Positions 41,120 through 49,491 of a stretch of 64,000 nucleotides of DNA are shown piece by piece. The translations under genes were made by a program, and so were the position numbers. The notes under the pieces are model-generated. The model saw only the letters and a program-made list of their open reading frames with translations. It had not been told where the DNA came from and did not search any database. Numbering within the stretch: the first letter of the stretch is position 1; every line of letters starts with the position of its first letter. The stretch comes from Thermoleophilia bacterium (GTDB lineage: Bacteria; Actinomycetota; Thermoleophilia; Gaiellales; Gaiellaceae), in the NCBI GenBank assembly GCA_025929895.1, contig JAICPI010000002.1:1-64000 (forward strand). The letters run 5' to 3'.

Positions 41120-41728
41120 CTAGACGAGCTCGGAGGCCCGGGCGAGCACGAGCGCGAGCAGCGCGAGGACTGGCGACGCCGCCGCCAGCGAGCGCGGCCA
41201 CGTCCACGAGTGGTACGCGCGCAGACCGACGACGAGGAGCACGGCGGCCCACAGGAGAGCCGCCATCTCGAGCGCCTCGAACACCGTGTTGCCGGCTCCG
41301 CGGTCGGAGCCGCCCGTGCGGAAGACGTCGCCGCCGTGGATCGCGAGCCGCACCGGCCAGACGACCAGCGAGAGCGCCAACGGCACCGCCGCGTACGCGA
41401 GCAGCTGGCGCAGCCGGCGGTACGACGCGTCGGTCCCGGCGGCGCGCGCGCCCGCGTACACGAGGAACCCGAGGAAGAAGTACCCCACGAGGCCGTAGAG
41501 CGCTCCGGCGAGGAAGGCGACGACGGCGAGCGTCAGCCCGTCCAGCTCGAAGTCGTCGAGCGTGTGCGCGAACTCATTCGTCCCGAGGACGCCCGCGATC
41601 CCCGCGAGCAGGACGATCGCGAGCACGGGCTCCGACCGCGCGTCGTCGTCGTCGTCGCGAAGCGCCGCGAAGACCGCGCCGGGACGGCGCAGGGTCTCGA
41701 GCGTCCGCCGCCACCACTCGCCCGCCAT
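41120..41728 (-). CDS. Yip1-like integral membrane protein
   Basis: A 202-residue protein starting with a soluble segment (WWRRTLETLRRPGAVFAALRD) and then five hydrophobic helices; this is the usual layout of bacterial Yip1-domain proteins, whose function is unknown. The ATG lies 7 nt after a TACGCT -10 element, so the mRNA is probably leaderless. Confidence 0.72.
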   Translation of the reverse strand: MAGEWWRRTLETLRRPGAVFAALRDDDDDARSEPVLAIVLLAGIAGVLGTNEFAHTLDDFELDGLTLAVVAFLAGALYGLVGYFFLGFLVYAGARAAGTDASYRRLRQLLAYAAVPLALSLVVWPVRLAIHGGDVFRTGGSDRGAGNTVFEALEMAALLWAAVLLVVGLRAYHSWTWPRSLAAASPVLALLALVLARASELV

Positions 41729-41735
41729 CGGCGGA

Positions 41736-41741
41736 AGCGTA
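41736..41741 (-). promoter_or_regulatory. -10 element of leaderless promoter (Yip1-like gene)
   Basis: TACGCT on the reverse strand, with a 7-nt spacer to the ATG at 41728. Confidence 0.55.
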
Positions 41742-41861
41742 CGGCCCTAGGAGGGGAAGCGGACCGGAACGTTCACGCGCTCGAGCCGGTGGGAGACCTC
41801 GAACGACAGCTCTCGGGCGTCGAGCTCGGCCCCGAGCTCGATCCCGATCGAGTGACCGGCG

Positions 41862-44702
41862 CTAGGCGGCCGCGGCGGCCTTCGCGGGCAGCACGTCGCG
41901 CAGGAAGCGGCCGGTGAAGCTCTCCTCGACCTCGGCGATGTCCTCGGGCGTCCCGGTCGCGATCACCTCGCCGCCGGCCTCGCCGCCCTCGGGGCCGAGG
42001 TCGACGATCCAGTCGGCCTGCTTGATCACGTCGAGGTTGTGCTCGATCACGAGCACGGTGTTGCCGCTGTCGACGAGCCGCTGGAGCACCTCGAGCAGCT
42101 TCTCGATGTCGGCAAAGTGGAGGCCGGTCGTGGGCTCGTCGAGGATGTAGAGCGTCCGGCCGGTCGCGATCTTGCTGAGCTCGGAGGCGAGCTTGACGCG
42201 CTGCGCCTCGCCGCCCGAGAGCGTCGTCGCCGGCTGGCCCAGCTTGATGTAGTCGAGCCCGACGTCGTGCAGCGTCTGGAGGCGGCGCCGCAGCTTGGGG
42301 ATCTTCGAGAAGAACTGGAGCGCCTCCTCGACCGACATCTGGAGCACGTCGCTGATCGACTTCCCCTTGAAGCGGACCTCGAGCGTCTCGCGGTTGTAGC
42401 GCGCGCCCTTGCACGTCTCGCAGGGGACGTACACGTCGGGCAGGAAGTGCATCTCGATCTTGATCTGGCCGTCGCCCTTGCAGGTCTCGCAGCGGCCGCC
42501 GCGCACGTTGAAGGAGAACCGCCCCGGCTTGTAGCCCCGCACCTTCGACTCGGGCGTCAGCGAGTAGAGCTCGCGGATGTGGTCGAAGAGCTTCGTGTAC
42601 GTCGCCGGGTTCGACCGCGGCGTCCGCCCGATCGGCGACTGGTCGATGTCGATCACCTTGTCGAACGCCTCGATCCCCTCGACACCCGCGTGCTCGCCCG
42701 GCTTCGTCCGCATGCGATGGAGGCGATTCGCGAGGGCCTTGTGCACGATCTCGTTCACGAGCGTCGACTTCCCCGACCCGGAGACGCCCGTCACGCAGAC
42801 GAACTTCCCGACGGGAAACTCGACGTCGATCCCCTTCAGGTTGTGCTGGCTCGCGCCGAGGATGCGGAAGCTGCCGAGGTCGTCCTCCCGGCGCTCGGGG
42901 ACCGCGATCGTCCGCTTCCGCGAGAGAAACTGCCCCGTGATCGACTCCTTGTTCTTCTCGACGCGGCTCGCCGGCCCCTCGGCGACGACGTGGCCGCCAT
43001 GCTCGCCCGCGCCCGGGCCCATGTCGACGAGCCAGTCGGCGCTCCGCATCATCTGCTCGTCGTGCTCGACGACGAGCACGGTGTTGCCGAGGTCGCGCAG
43101 CCGCTCGAGCGTCCCGATCAGCTTGTCGTTGTCGCGCTGGTGGAGGCCGATCGACGGCTCGTCGAGGATGTAGAGCACGCCGACGAGCTGCGAGCCGATC
43201 TGCGTCGCGAGTCGGAGCCGCTGCGCCTCGCCGCCGGACAGCGTCGCCGCCGCACGGTCGAGCTGGAGGTAGCCCACGCCGACGTCGTCGAGGAACGTGA
43301 GCCTCGCGCGAATCTCCTTGAGGATGCGCTCGCCGATCAGGCGCTCGGTGTCGGTGAGCGCGAGCTCCCCGACGAACCGGATCGCGCGCGAGACCGACAT
43401 CTTCGTGAACTGGTGGACGTTGAGCTCGCCGACGGTGACCGCGAGCACCTCGGGCTTCAGGCGTGCGCCCTTGCAGACCGGACAGGGCCGGAACGACATG
43501 TACTCCTCGATCCGCTCCCGCTGCGTGCTCGAGTCCGTCTCGCGGTAGCGGCGCTCGAGGCTCGAGACGATCCCCTCCCACGCGAGCATGTACGCGCGCC
43601 GGCGGCCCATGCGGTTGCGGTACGTGACGTACACGCGCTCGCCCTCGGTTCCGTAGAGGAAGAGGTTCTGGTGCTCCTCGCTCAGCTCCTGCCACGGGGT
43701 GTCGAGGTCGATCTCCCACTTGTCCGCGACCGCCTGGATCACCGACTCGTAGAAGCTCGAGTTGCCGACCGCCCAGGGAACGAGCGCACCCTCGCCGATC
43801 GAGCGCGTCGGATCGGGGACGACGAGGTCGGGATCGATCTCCTGCTGCGCGCCCAGGCCCGTGCAGCGCGGGCACGCACCGTGCGGCGAGTTGAACGAGA
43901 AGATCCGCGGCTCGAGCTCTGGCAGCGAGACGCCGTGCTCGGGGCACGCGAAGTTCTCGCTGAAGAGCATCGACTCGCCGGACTCGACGAGATCGATCCC
44001 GACGAGACCCTCCGCGAGCTGCGCGGCGGTCTCGATCGACTGCGTCAGCCGCGTGCGCAGGTCGGGCTTCATGACGAGGCGATCGACGACGACCTCGATC
44101 GTGTGCTTGAACTTCTTGTCCAGCTCGATCTCGTCCTCGAGCAGGCGCTCTTCGCCGTCGACCTTGACCCGCGTGAAGCCCTCGCGCCGGAGCTCCTCGA
44201 ACACGTCCTTGTACTCGCCCTTGCGGTCGCGGACGACGGGCCCGTTCACCGTGAAGCGGGTTCCCTCGGGGAGCTGGAGCACCTGGTCGACGATCGCGTC
44301 GAGGCTCTGGCCCGCGATCGGACGGCCGCAGATCGGGCAGTGCGGGCGGCCGATGCGGGCGTAGAGCAACCGCAGGTAGTCGTAGATCTCCGTCACCGTG
44401 CCCACGGTGGAGCGCGGGTTCCGGCTCGTCGTCTTCTGGTCGATCGAGATCGCCGGGCTGAGTCCGTCGATCGACTCGACGTCCGGCTTCTCCATCATCT
44501 GGAGGAACTGCCGCGCGTAGGCGCTCAGGCTCTCGACGTAGCGGCGCTGGCCCTCCGCGTAGATCGTGTCGAACGCGAGGCTCGACTTGCCCGAGCCCGA
44601 GAGGCCCGTGATGCAGACGAGCCGGTTGCGGGGGAGCCTGACGGTGACGTCCTTGAGGTTGTGCTCCCGGGCGCCGTGAACGACGAGCTCTTCCTGGGCC
44701 AT
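41862..44702 (-). CDS. uvrA: Excinuclease ABC subunit A
   Basis: A 946-residue damage-recognition ATPase of nucleotide excision repair. Two ABC modules are present: first Walker A GLSGSGKS at 33-40, second GVSGSGKST near 640. The signature LSGGEAQR occurs twice, and zinc-binding [13 protein letters not shown] and [15 protein letters not shown] modules lie between them. The ATG at 44702 follows a TACACT -10 element by 9 nt, and a LexA-type box lies just upstream, so it should be SOS-inducible. Confidence 0.97.
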   Translation of the reverse strand: MAQEELVVHGAREHNLKDVTVRLPRNRLVCITGLSGSGKSSLAFDTIYAEGQRRYVESLSAYARQFLQMMEKPDVESIDGLSPAISIDQKTTSRNPRSTVGTVTEIYDYLRLLYARIGRPHCPICGRPIAGQSLDAIVDQVLQLPEGTRFTVNGPVVRDRKGEYKDVFEELRREGFTRVKVDGEERLLEDEIELDKKFKHTIEVVVDRLVMKPDLRTRLTQSIETAAQLAEGLVGIDLVESGESMLFSENFACPEHGVSLPELEPRIFSFNSPHGACPRCTGLGAQQEIDPDLVVPDPTRSIGEGALVPWAVGNSSFYESVIQAVADKWEIDLDTPWQELSEEHQNLFLYGTEGERVYVTYRNRMGRRRAYMLAWEGIVSSLERRYRETDSSTQRERIEEYMSFRPCPVCKGARLKPEVLAVTVGELNVHQFTKMSVSRAIRFVGELALTDTERLIGERILKEIRARLTFLDDVGVGYLQLDRAAATLSGGEAQRLRLATQIGSQLVGVLYILDEPSIGLHQRDNDKLIGTLERLRDLGNTVLVVEHDEQMMRSADWLVDMGPGAGEHGGHVVAEGPASRVEKNKESITGQFLSRKRTIAVPERREDDLGSFRILGASQHNLKGIDVEFPVGKFVCVTGVSGSGKSTLVNEIVHKALANRLHRMRTKPGEHAGVEGIEAFDKVIDIDQSPIGRTPRSNPATYTKLFDHIRELYSLTPESKVRGYKPGRFSFNVRGGRCETCKGDGQIKIEMHFLPDVYVPCETCKGARYNRETLEVRFKGKSISDVLQMSVEEALQFFSKIPKLRRRLQTLHDVGLDYIKLGQPATTLSGGEAQRVKLASELSKIATGRTLYILDEPTTGLHFADIEKLLEVLQRLVDSGNTVLVIEHNLDVIKQADWIVDLGPEGGEAGGEVIATGTPEDIAEVEESFTGRFLRDVLPAKAAAAA

Positions 44703-44711
44703 AACCGACCC

Positions 44712-44717
44712 AGTGTA
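44712..44717 (-). promoter_or_regulatory. -10 element of uvrA promoter
   Basis: TACACT on the reverse strand, 9 nt before the uvrA ATG; it implies a leader of at most a few bases. Confidence 0.55.
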
Positions 44718-44734
44718 TCGGGGCACGTCGGACG

Positions 44735-44748
44735 GGAACAGGTGTTCG
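44735..44748 (-). promoter_or_regulatory. LexA (SOS) box upstream of uvrA
   Basis: CGAACACCTGTTCC on the reverse strand matches the Gram-positive/actinobacterial LexA consensus CGAAC-N4-GTTCG at 9 of 10 defined positions. It ends 17 nt before the -10 element and thus covers the -35 region, the right place for LexA to block transcription until DNA damage. Confidence 0.75.
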
Positions 44749-44781
44749 ATCCGGCCCGCAACTCCGCTCCGGTGGCCGAAT

Positions 44782-45195
44782 TCAGGCCGAGAGTCGCGCG
44801 ACCAGCCTCCCGACGTCGCGCGGTCCCGGGACGAACGGGATCTCGAGCTCGCCGGCGAGGAGCGTGCCGTAGCCGAGCAGTCGGCCGAGCAGGCTCTGCT
44901 CCACCTCGACGGTCGCGATCCGGCCGAGGCTCACCGAGGCGGTTCGCCGCCGGAGGGTGCCGTGGAGCACGGCGAGCTCCTCCGTCGTCAGCACGACCAT
45001 CGTCCGCTCCCAGCGCCAGACGGAGAGCCCGGCGCCGAGCGCCCCGACCGCGATCAGCGGCGGCGCGGCGACCATCCAGGGCCAGCCCAGCAGGAAGCAG
45101 GCGAACCCGGCCAGGCCGAGCGCGAGCGCCCTCGCGACGGGGCGCGCGAGCACGACCGCGTGGCGCCGCGACTCCCAGCACGTCCTTCCGGGCAC
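44782..45195 (-). CDS. PH-domain (bPH2/YdbT-like) membrane protein
   Basis: A 137-residue protein. It begins with a short soluble segment ([19 protein letters not shown]), then two hydrophobic helices (about 21-57), then a bacterial PH-like domain ([20 protein letters not shown] and on, 63-137). The GTG at 45195 is chosen because the WESRRH segment is close to the N-terminus in relatives. The function is unknown. It sits between uvrA and a divergent AI-2E-family gene. Confidence 0.7.
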   Translation of the reverse strand: MPGRTCWESRRHAVVLARPVARALALGLAGFACFLLGWPWMVAAPPLIAVGALGAGLSVWRWERTMVVLTTEELAVLHGTLRRRTASVSLGRIATVEVEQSLLGRLLGYGTLLAGELEIPFVPGPRDVGRLVARLSA

Positions 45196-45249
45196 GTGGC
45201 CCGCTTCCACGGCGGTTTTCCGATCCCTGCGGGCGGCGAACACGTCCCC

Positions 45250-46317
45250 ATGGGACTGACCGCCAGGCGCGCGTTCGTCGGCACCCTCGTCGCGGGCGGA
45301 ACCGTCGCGCTCGCGCTCGCCCTCTGGAAGCTGAAGGTGATCCTCGCGCTGATCTTCCTCGGCTTCATCGTCGCGGCCGCGATGCGGCCCGGGGTCGAGT
45401 GGATGCGCGGCCGGGGGATCCCGCGCGGGCTCGGGATCCTCGCCCACTACGCCGTGCTCGCGGCGCTGGTCGGCGGACTGCTCTGGGCCGTCGTGCCGCG
45501 GGCGCTCGACCAGGTCCAGACCGCGATCGGCGACCTCCCCGAGACGAGGAGCGACCTCCGGCAGGAGGCGGACGAGTCGACGGGGGTCAGGCAGCGGGTC
45601 CTGCGCGGCGTGGAGCGCAGGCTCGAGCGGCTGCCGCAGCCCGAGGAGCTCCTCGACGAGGGCGCGGAGGTCGGCCTGATCGCGATCGAGATCGCGGTCG
45701 GGCTGCTCTTCGTGCTGGCGATCGGCGCGTACTGGATCTTCGAGCGCCACCGGGCCGAGCGCCTCGTCTGCCGACTCCTGCCGGAGAGCTACGAGCGGAC
45801 CGTCTGCGACACGTGGGAGCTGATCGACCTGAAGCTCGGCGCCTACGTGCGCGGCCAGGGGCTGCTCGTCGTGCTCGTCGCCACCGTGCTCTCGGCCGCG
45901 TTCTGGGCTATCGGGCTCCCGTTCTGGCTCCTGATCGCGATCTTCGCCGGCCTCGTCGAGCTCGTGCCGGTGATCGGCCCGCTCGTCGCGGGCGCGCTCG
46001 CGGTGGGCGTCGGCCTGACGGAGTCCGTCGGGGTCGCGATCGCGGCCGGGCTCGCGGTGCTCGTCGTGCGCCTGCTCGAGGACTACGTCGTGATCCCCCG
46101 CGTCCTCGGCGACGCGGTCGGGCTCACACCGCTGACGGTGCTGATCGCCGTGGCCGTCTCGGCCGTCCTCTTCGGCGAGTTCGCCGTGCTGCTCGCGATC
46201 CCGCTCGCGGCGATCGGCGCGACGCTCGTCGACGTCGTCCTCCTGGACAAGGATCCCGCGCAGGAGGACGTGCCGGCCGTGCTCTTCCCCGCGAAGGACG
46301 CGGAGACGGCGGGCTGA
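45250..46317 (+). CDS. AI-2E family transporter (PerM/TqsA-like)
   Basis: A 355-residue membrane protein with about eight helices in the family arrangement: two N-terminal helices (residues 10-60), a soluble segment rich in Arg and Glu (about 95-135), and a C-terminal group ending in FGEFAVLLAIPLAAIGATLV. The GLVELVPVIGPLVAG motif (about 235-249) is the family hallmark. Members export autoinducer-2, Na+/H+ or other solutes; nothing here shows which. A longer open frame upstream lacks homology and ribosome-site support. Confidence 0.82.
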   Translation: MGLTARRAFVGTLVAGGTVALALALWKLKVILALIFLGFIVAAAMRPGVEWMRGRGIPRGLGILAHYAVLAALVGGLLWAVVPRALDQVQTAIGDLPETRSDLRQEADESTGVRQRVLRGVERRLERLPQPEELLDEGAEVGLIAIEIAVGLLFVLAIGAYWIFERHRAERLVCRLLPESYERTVCDTWELIDLKLGAYVRGQGLLVVLVATVLSAAFWAIGLPFWLLIAIFAGLVELVPVIGPLVAGALAVGVGLTESVGVAIAAGLAVLVVRLLEDYVVIPRVLGDAVGLTPLTVLIAVAVSAVLFGEFAVLLAIPLAAIGATLVDVVLLDKDPAQEDVPAVLFPAKDAETAG

Positions 46318-46318
46318 C

Positions 46319-46555
46319 TTACGCCCTACGCCAGCGGCCGAAGATCAGGCCGCCGAGAGTGAGGCCGAGCCCGAAGGTGCCGATCGCGAACGCGCCGAGC
46401 GCGAGCGACTTCCGCGCCGTGGAGAGACGCTGCCAGCGCCCGAGCGCCTCCTGCTCCTCGGGGGTCAGCGACTCGCCGCGCCGCTGCTTCCGCAGCGCGC
46501 CGCCCGCGCGCAAGCCGAGGTAGAGGTCGTCGAAGACTTCGGGGGACTCGCTCAC
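46319..46555 (-). CDS. Small protein with one C-terminal membrane helix
   Basis: A 78-residue protein: an acidic N-terminus (SESPEVFDDLY), a basic helical part (LRKQRRGESLTPEEQEALGRW) and a hydrophobic helix at about 50-73 ending in GRWRRA, consistent with a tail-anchored topology. The family is not recognised. The GTG lies 8 nt after a TACAGT element on the reverse strand, and its stop is 1 nt from the convergent AI-2E stop. Confidence 0.65.
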   Translation of the reverse strand: MSESPEVFDDLYLGLRAGGALRKQRRGESLTPEEQEALGRWQRLSTARKSLALGAFAIGTFGLGLTLGGLIFGRWRRA

Positions 46556-46563
46556 TTCAGATC

Positions 46564-46575
46564 ACTGTATAGCCT
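46564..46575. promoter_or_regulatory. Overlapping divergent -10 elements
   Basis: The sequence ACTGTATAGCCT reads TACAGT on the reverse strand (46569-46564), 8 nt before the GTG at 46555, and TAGCCT or TATAGC on the forward strand, upstream of the metallophosphoesterase ATG at 46588. The two promoters cannot be occupied fully at the same time. Confidence 0.5.
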
Positions 46576-46587
46576 GCCCCGGCGGGC

Positions 46588-47409
46588 ATGACACGCGTTC
46601 TCCACGTCTCCGACCTCCACTACGGCACGCGCGAGGACCCCGCCATGGAGCTGGCGCTCACCTCGCTCCTCGAGCGGGTTCGCCCGGAGCTCGTCGTCGC
46701 GAGCGGCGACCTCACGCACCGCGGCCGCCGCGACCAGCACGAGCGCGCGGCGGGCTTCCTGCGCTCGCTCGGCGTGCCCGTGCTCGCGATCCCCGGCAAC
46801 CACGACATCCCGTACACGTTCCCCGCGCGGTTCACGCGCCCGTGGGAGGAGTTCGAGCGCCTCTGGGAGACGACCGAGCCGTCGTACCGCTCGGACGGGC
46901 TGTTCGTGCTCGGGCTCAACTCGGTCCGGCCGTGGCGGCACCAGAGCGGAGCGCTCCGCCGCGCGCAGCTGAGGCGCGCGTGCGAGACGCTCGCCGAGGC
47001 GCCGGCGGGGGCGTTCAAGATCGTGACGTTCCACCACCACCTGCTCGGAGCACCGTGGCGCTCGACGAAGAAGCCGGTCTCCGACCGGAACAGCGTGCTG
47101 GCGACGCTCGTCGACAGCGGTGCTCAGCTCATCCTCGCCGGCCACATCCACCAGGCGGCGGTGAGCGAGCGGCGGGAGTTCGAGGTGACCGAGGGCGACG
47201 TGCGCGCCGTGGTCGTGTCGATCGCGCCCGGTCTCGGCCAGCCGCGGCCGCGCCGGCGCGGCGAGGCCCGCGGACTCCACGTCTACGCGATCGCCGACGA
47301 GGCGATCGCGATCGAGACGTACATCTGGCGGGTGGACGACTGGGGGCTCACGGCGGTGCGGCGGTTTCCGCGGGGCCGCGAGCCCCTGTCAGTCGACCCG
47401 GTTCCCTAG
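46588..47409 (+). CDS. Calcineurin-like metallophosphoesterase
   Basis: A 273-residue phosphoesterase with every family motif: Asp9-x-His11 (VSDLH), Gly40-Asp41, GNHD at 70-73, the FHHH cluster at 148-151, and GHIH at 185-188. These hold the two metals. The form is closest to cyclic-nucleotide phosphodiesterase/Icc-like enzymes, but the substrate is not certain. It has no signal peptide. Its TAG and the stop of the convergent GlsB gene share the same four bases CTAG. Confidence 0.85.
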   Translation: MTRVLHVSDLHYGTREDPAMELALTSLLERVRPELVVASGDLTHRGRRDQHERAAGFLRSLGVPVLAIPGNHDIPYTFPARFTRPWEEFERLWETTEPSYRSDGLFVLGLNSVRPWRHQSGALRRAQLRRACETLAEAPAGAFKIVTFHHHLLGAPWRSTKKPVSDRNSVLATLVDSGAQLILAGHIHQAAVSERREFEVTEGDVRAVVVSIAPGLGQPRPRRRGEARGLHVYAIADEAIAIETYIWRVDDWGLTAVRRFPRGREPLSVDPVP

Positions 47410-47654
47410 GGTGCGGTCGCCGTGCGGCCGCGATTCGCCATCACGCGTCCGTAGACCGTGACGAGCACGATCGCGATGATCACGCCGACGACGAACCTCC
47501 AGAAGCCCTCCTCGATCAGGAGACCTGCGAGCAGGAGCGATCCGATCCCGAGCAGGATCGTGACGATCCAGCCCATCGGGTCGCTGCCGGGGTTGATGAG
47601 TCGGCCGAGTGCACCCACGATCGCGCCGACGATGATGAGCCATATCCATTCCAT
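47406..47654 (-). CDS. GlsB/YeaQ/YmgE-family membrane protein
   Basis: An 82-residue protein with three hydrophobic helices and the family pattern WLIIVGAIVGALGRLINPGS in the first third. Members are small stress-associated membrane proteins of unknown action. A GGGGGAGGAA ribosome site precedes the ATG. A second, divergent-in-sequence member lies just upstream on the same strand. Confidence 0.78.
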   Translation of the reverse strand: MEWIWLIIVGAIVGALGRLINPGSDPMGWIVTILLGIGSLLLAGLLIEEGFWRFVVGVIIAIVLVTVYGRVMANRGRTATAP

Positions 47655-47695
47655 GCGGGTGACGTTCCTCCCCCGTTCGGACGCGAAACGCTCTC

Positions 47696-47971
47696 CTACG
47701 GAGGTGCCGGGCCCGTGATCCCCCGCTTCTGGACGAGCCTGCGGTAGAGCACGAGCAAGAGCACGGCGCCGAGCAGCGCGAACAGGATCCCGCCGCCCGC
47801 CTCGAGCCCGAGCAGCCGGGCGAGCAGGCCGCCGACGAAGGAGCCCGCGAGCCCGAGCGCGATCGTGCGCCAGAGCGACATCGGGTCGGGACCGGGGACG
47901 GCCAGCCGCGCGAGGCCGCCGATCACGAGGCCGCTGAGCGCGAGCACGAGGACGAAGACGGCGAGCTCCAC
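47696..47971 (-). CDS. Second GlsB/YeaQ-like membrane protein
   Basis: A 91-residue protein with three to four hydrophobic helices; the segment LVIGGLARLAVPGPDPMSLW aligns with the start of its neighbour (IVGALGRLINPGSDPMGW), so the two are paralogues. It ends in a basic, Pro-rich tail. It uses a GTG start preceded by GGAGG. Function unknown, probably envelope stress. Confidence 0.75.
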   Translation of the reverse strand: MELAVFVLVLALSGLVIGGLARLAVPGPDPMSLWRTIALGLAGSFVGGLLARLLGLEAGGGILFALLGAVLLLVLYRRLVQKRGITGPAPP

Positions 47972-48046
47972 GGGCCTCCGAGCCTAGCCCCTCGGACCGC
48001 TCGGCCTATTGACTCCCTCTCCGATCCGGACTTCAATCGGCAGTGG

Positions 48047-49396
48047 GTGAGAGTGGCGTCACGGGGGCGAGTCGTGGGCGTGGCCGCAACAGCCGCAGCC
48101 GCGCTCGCCCTCGCGGCGACCGTCGCGGTCGTCTCACTCGCCGCCCCGAACGGGGTCGCCGCCGCGGCGAAGGCGCCGCCCCGGACGACGTACTTCCAGG
48201 ACGTGAAGCCGATCCTCGACGGCCGCTGCACGGGCTGCCACGTCGACGGCGGGATCGCGCCGTTACCGCTGTCGACGTATGCCGAGGCCCTCGCGGCTCG
48301 CAACGCCGTCGCTCAGGCGGTGCGCGTGCGGGCGATGCCGCCGTGGCACGCGAGGCGCGGCGTTCGTCGCTACCTCCACGACCCCTCGCTGACGGACGGG
48401 CAGATCTCGGCGATCGTGCGCTGGGCGCGGAACGGCGCGCCGCGCGGCGACGCGGTCCGGCCCGGCAAGCCGGTGCGGCCGATCCCCACCGGTCTCTCTC
48501 GCGTCGACGTCCGGCTCCCGATGCCCGAGCCGTACACGCCGAAGCACGGTGCGGGTCACGACGACTACCGCTGCTTCCCGCTCGACTGGACGCCCGGAGC
48601 GACCACGTACGTCACCGGCGTCGACATCGCGCCGGGCGCGCGCGCCGTGGTCCACCACATCATCGTCTACCTCGCCCCGCCCGCCTCCGCCTCGACCGTC
48701 GCGCAGTGGGACGCGGCCGACCCCGAGCCCGGCTACCGGTGCTACGGGGGGCCGAGCGCCGACGGCCGCCAGGGCCTCGGGATCAACTTCCTCGCCGGGT
48801 GGGCGCCCGGAGCCGGAGGGTCCGACTTCCCGGCGGGGACGGGCCAGCGGGTCGTGCCGGGCTCACGCCTCGTGATGCAGGTCCACTACAACGTGACCTC
48901 GACCGCGCCGCGCCCGGATCGGTCGACCGTTCGGCTCAGCCTGGCACCCTCGGTGGAGCGGCGCGCCGTCTACCTGCCCGTCGTCGACCTCGGGTGGGTC
49001 CTCTCGCCCCAGACGTTCAGGCTGCCGGCCCGTCGGCGGGGGATCGTGCACACCTTCACCGGCGACCCGACTCCGGTGGTGCGCTACCTCGGCGGCTTCG
49101 ACCCCGCACGCGGGTTCACGATGCACTCGGCCGCGCTGCACATGCACCGGCTCGGGCGAACCGCGCGGCTCGTCGTCCAGCGGGCGTCGGGACGGCACGA
49201 GCTCCTGCTCGAGATCCCGCGCTGGGACTTCGACTGGCAGCGCGACTACCGCTTCGCGAAGCCCGTCGCGTTCGCGCCGGGCGACCGCCTCTCGCTCCGC
49301 TGCACGCACGACAACACGACACGCAGGCTCGTCACGTGGGGAGAGGACTCCTCCGACGAGATGTGCATCGGCTTCGTGTACGTCGCCGAGCGCTAG
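48047..49396 (+). CDS. Secreted cytochrome c / copper type II monooxygenase fusion
   Basis: A 449-residue exported protein. After a signal segment (about 7-40), a cytochrome c domain carries CTGCH (Cys61, Cys64, His65) with Met97 in RAMPPWH as likely axial ligand. Residues ~150-449 have the two-domain fold of peptidylglycine/dopamine monooxygenases: His203-His204 (VVHHIIVY) and His280 (MQVHYN) for one copper, His365-x-His367 (ALHMHR) and Met439 (DEMCIG) for the other. All six copper ligands are present, so it should be active. The haem could replace ascorbate as electron donor. Substrate unknown. Confidence 0.82.
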   Translation: MRVASRGRVVGVAATAAAALALAATVAVVSLAAPNGVAAAAKAPPRTTYFQDVKPILDGRCTGCHVDGGIAPLPLSTYAEALAARNAVAQAVRVRAMPPWHARRGVRRYLHDPSLTDGQISAIVRWARNGAPRGDAVRPGKPVRPIPTGLSRVDVRLPMPEPYTPKHGAGHDDYRCFPLDWTPGATTYVTGVDIAPGARAVVHHIIVYLAPPASASTVAQWDAADPEPGYRCYGGPSADGRQGLGINFLAGWAPGAGGSDFPAGTGQRVVPGSRLVMQVHYNVTSTAPRPDRSTVRLSLAPSVERRAVYLPVVDLGWVLSPQTFRLPARRRGIVHTFTGDPTPVVRYLGGFDPARGFTMHSAALHMHRLGRTARLVVQRASGRHELLLEIPRWDFDWQRDYRFAKPVAFAPGDRLSLRCTHDNTTRRLVTWGEDSSDEMCIGFVYVAER

Positions 49397-49491
49397 AGCG
49401 GCAACGTCCGTCGACCACGTAGGGCAGTCGCCTCGGGAACCGCGAGCTTGCCGCCGGCTCCGCGAAGTACTAGAAAGGTGACCAGGGTCTC

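Noticed and set aside
41748-41861. Reverse-strand frame after uvrA ending SHRLERVNVPVRFPS before TAG
   Set aside because: Protein-like composition but no start codon and no recognisable family; could be a relic, but nothing supports it.
42039-46523. Very long forward frame (1494 codons) antisense to uvrA
   Set aside because: Arg/Leu/Asp-rich low-complexity product typical of the open antisense frame in G+C-rich DNA; the reverse strand encodes a complete UvrA.
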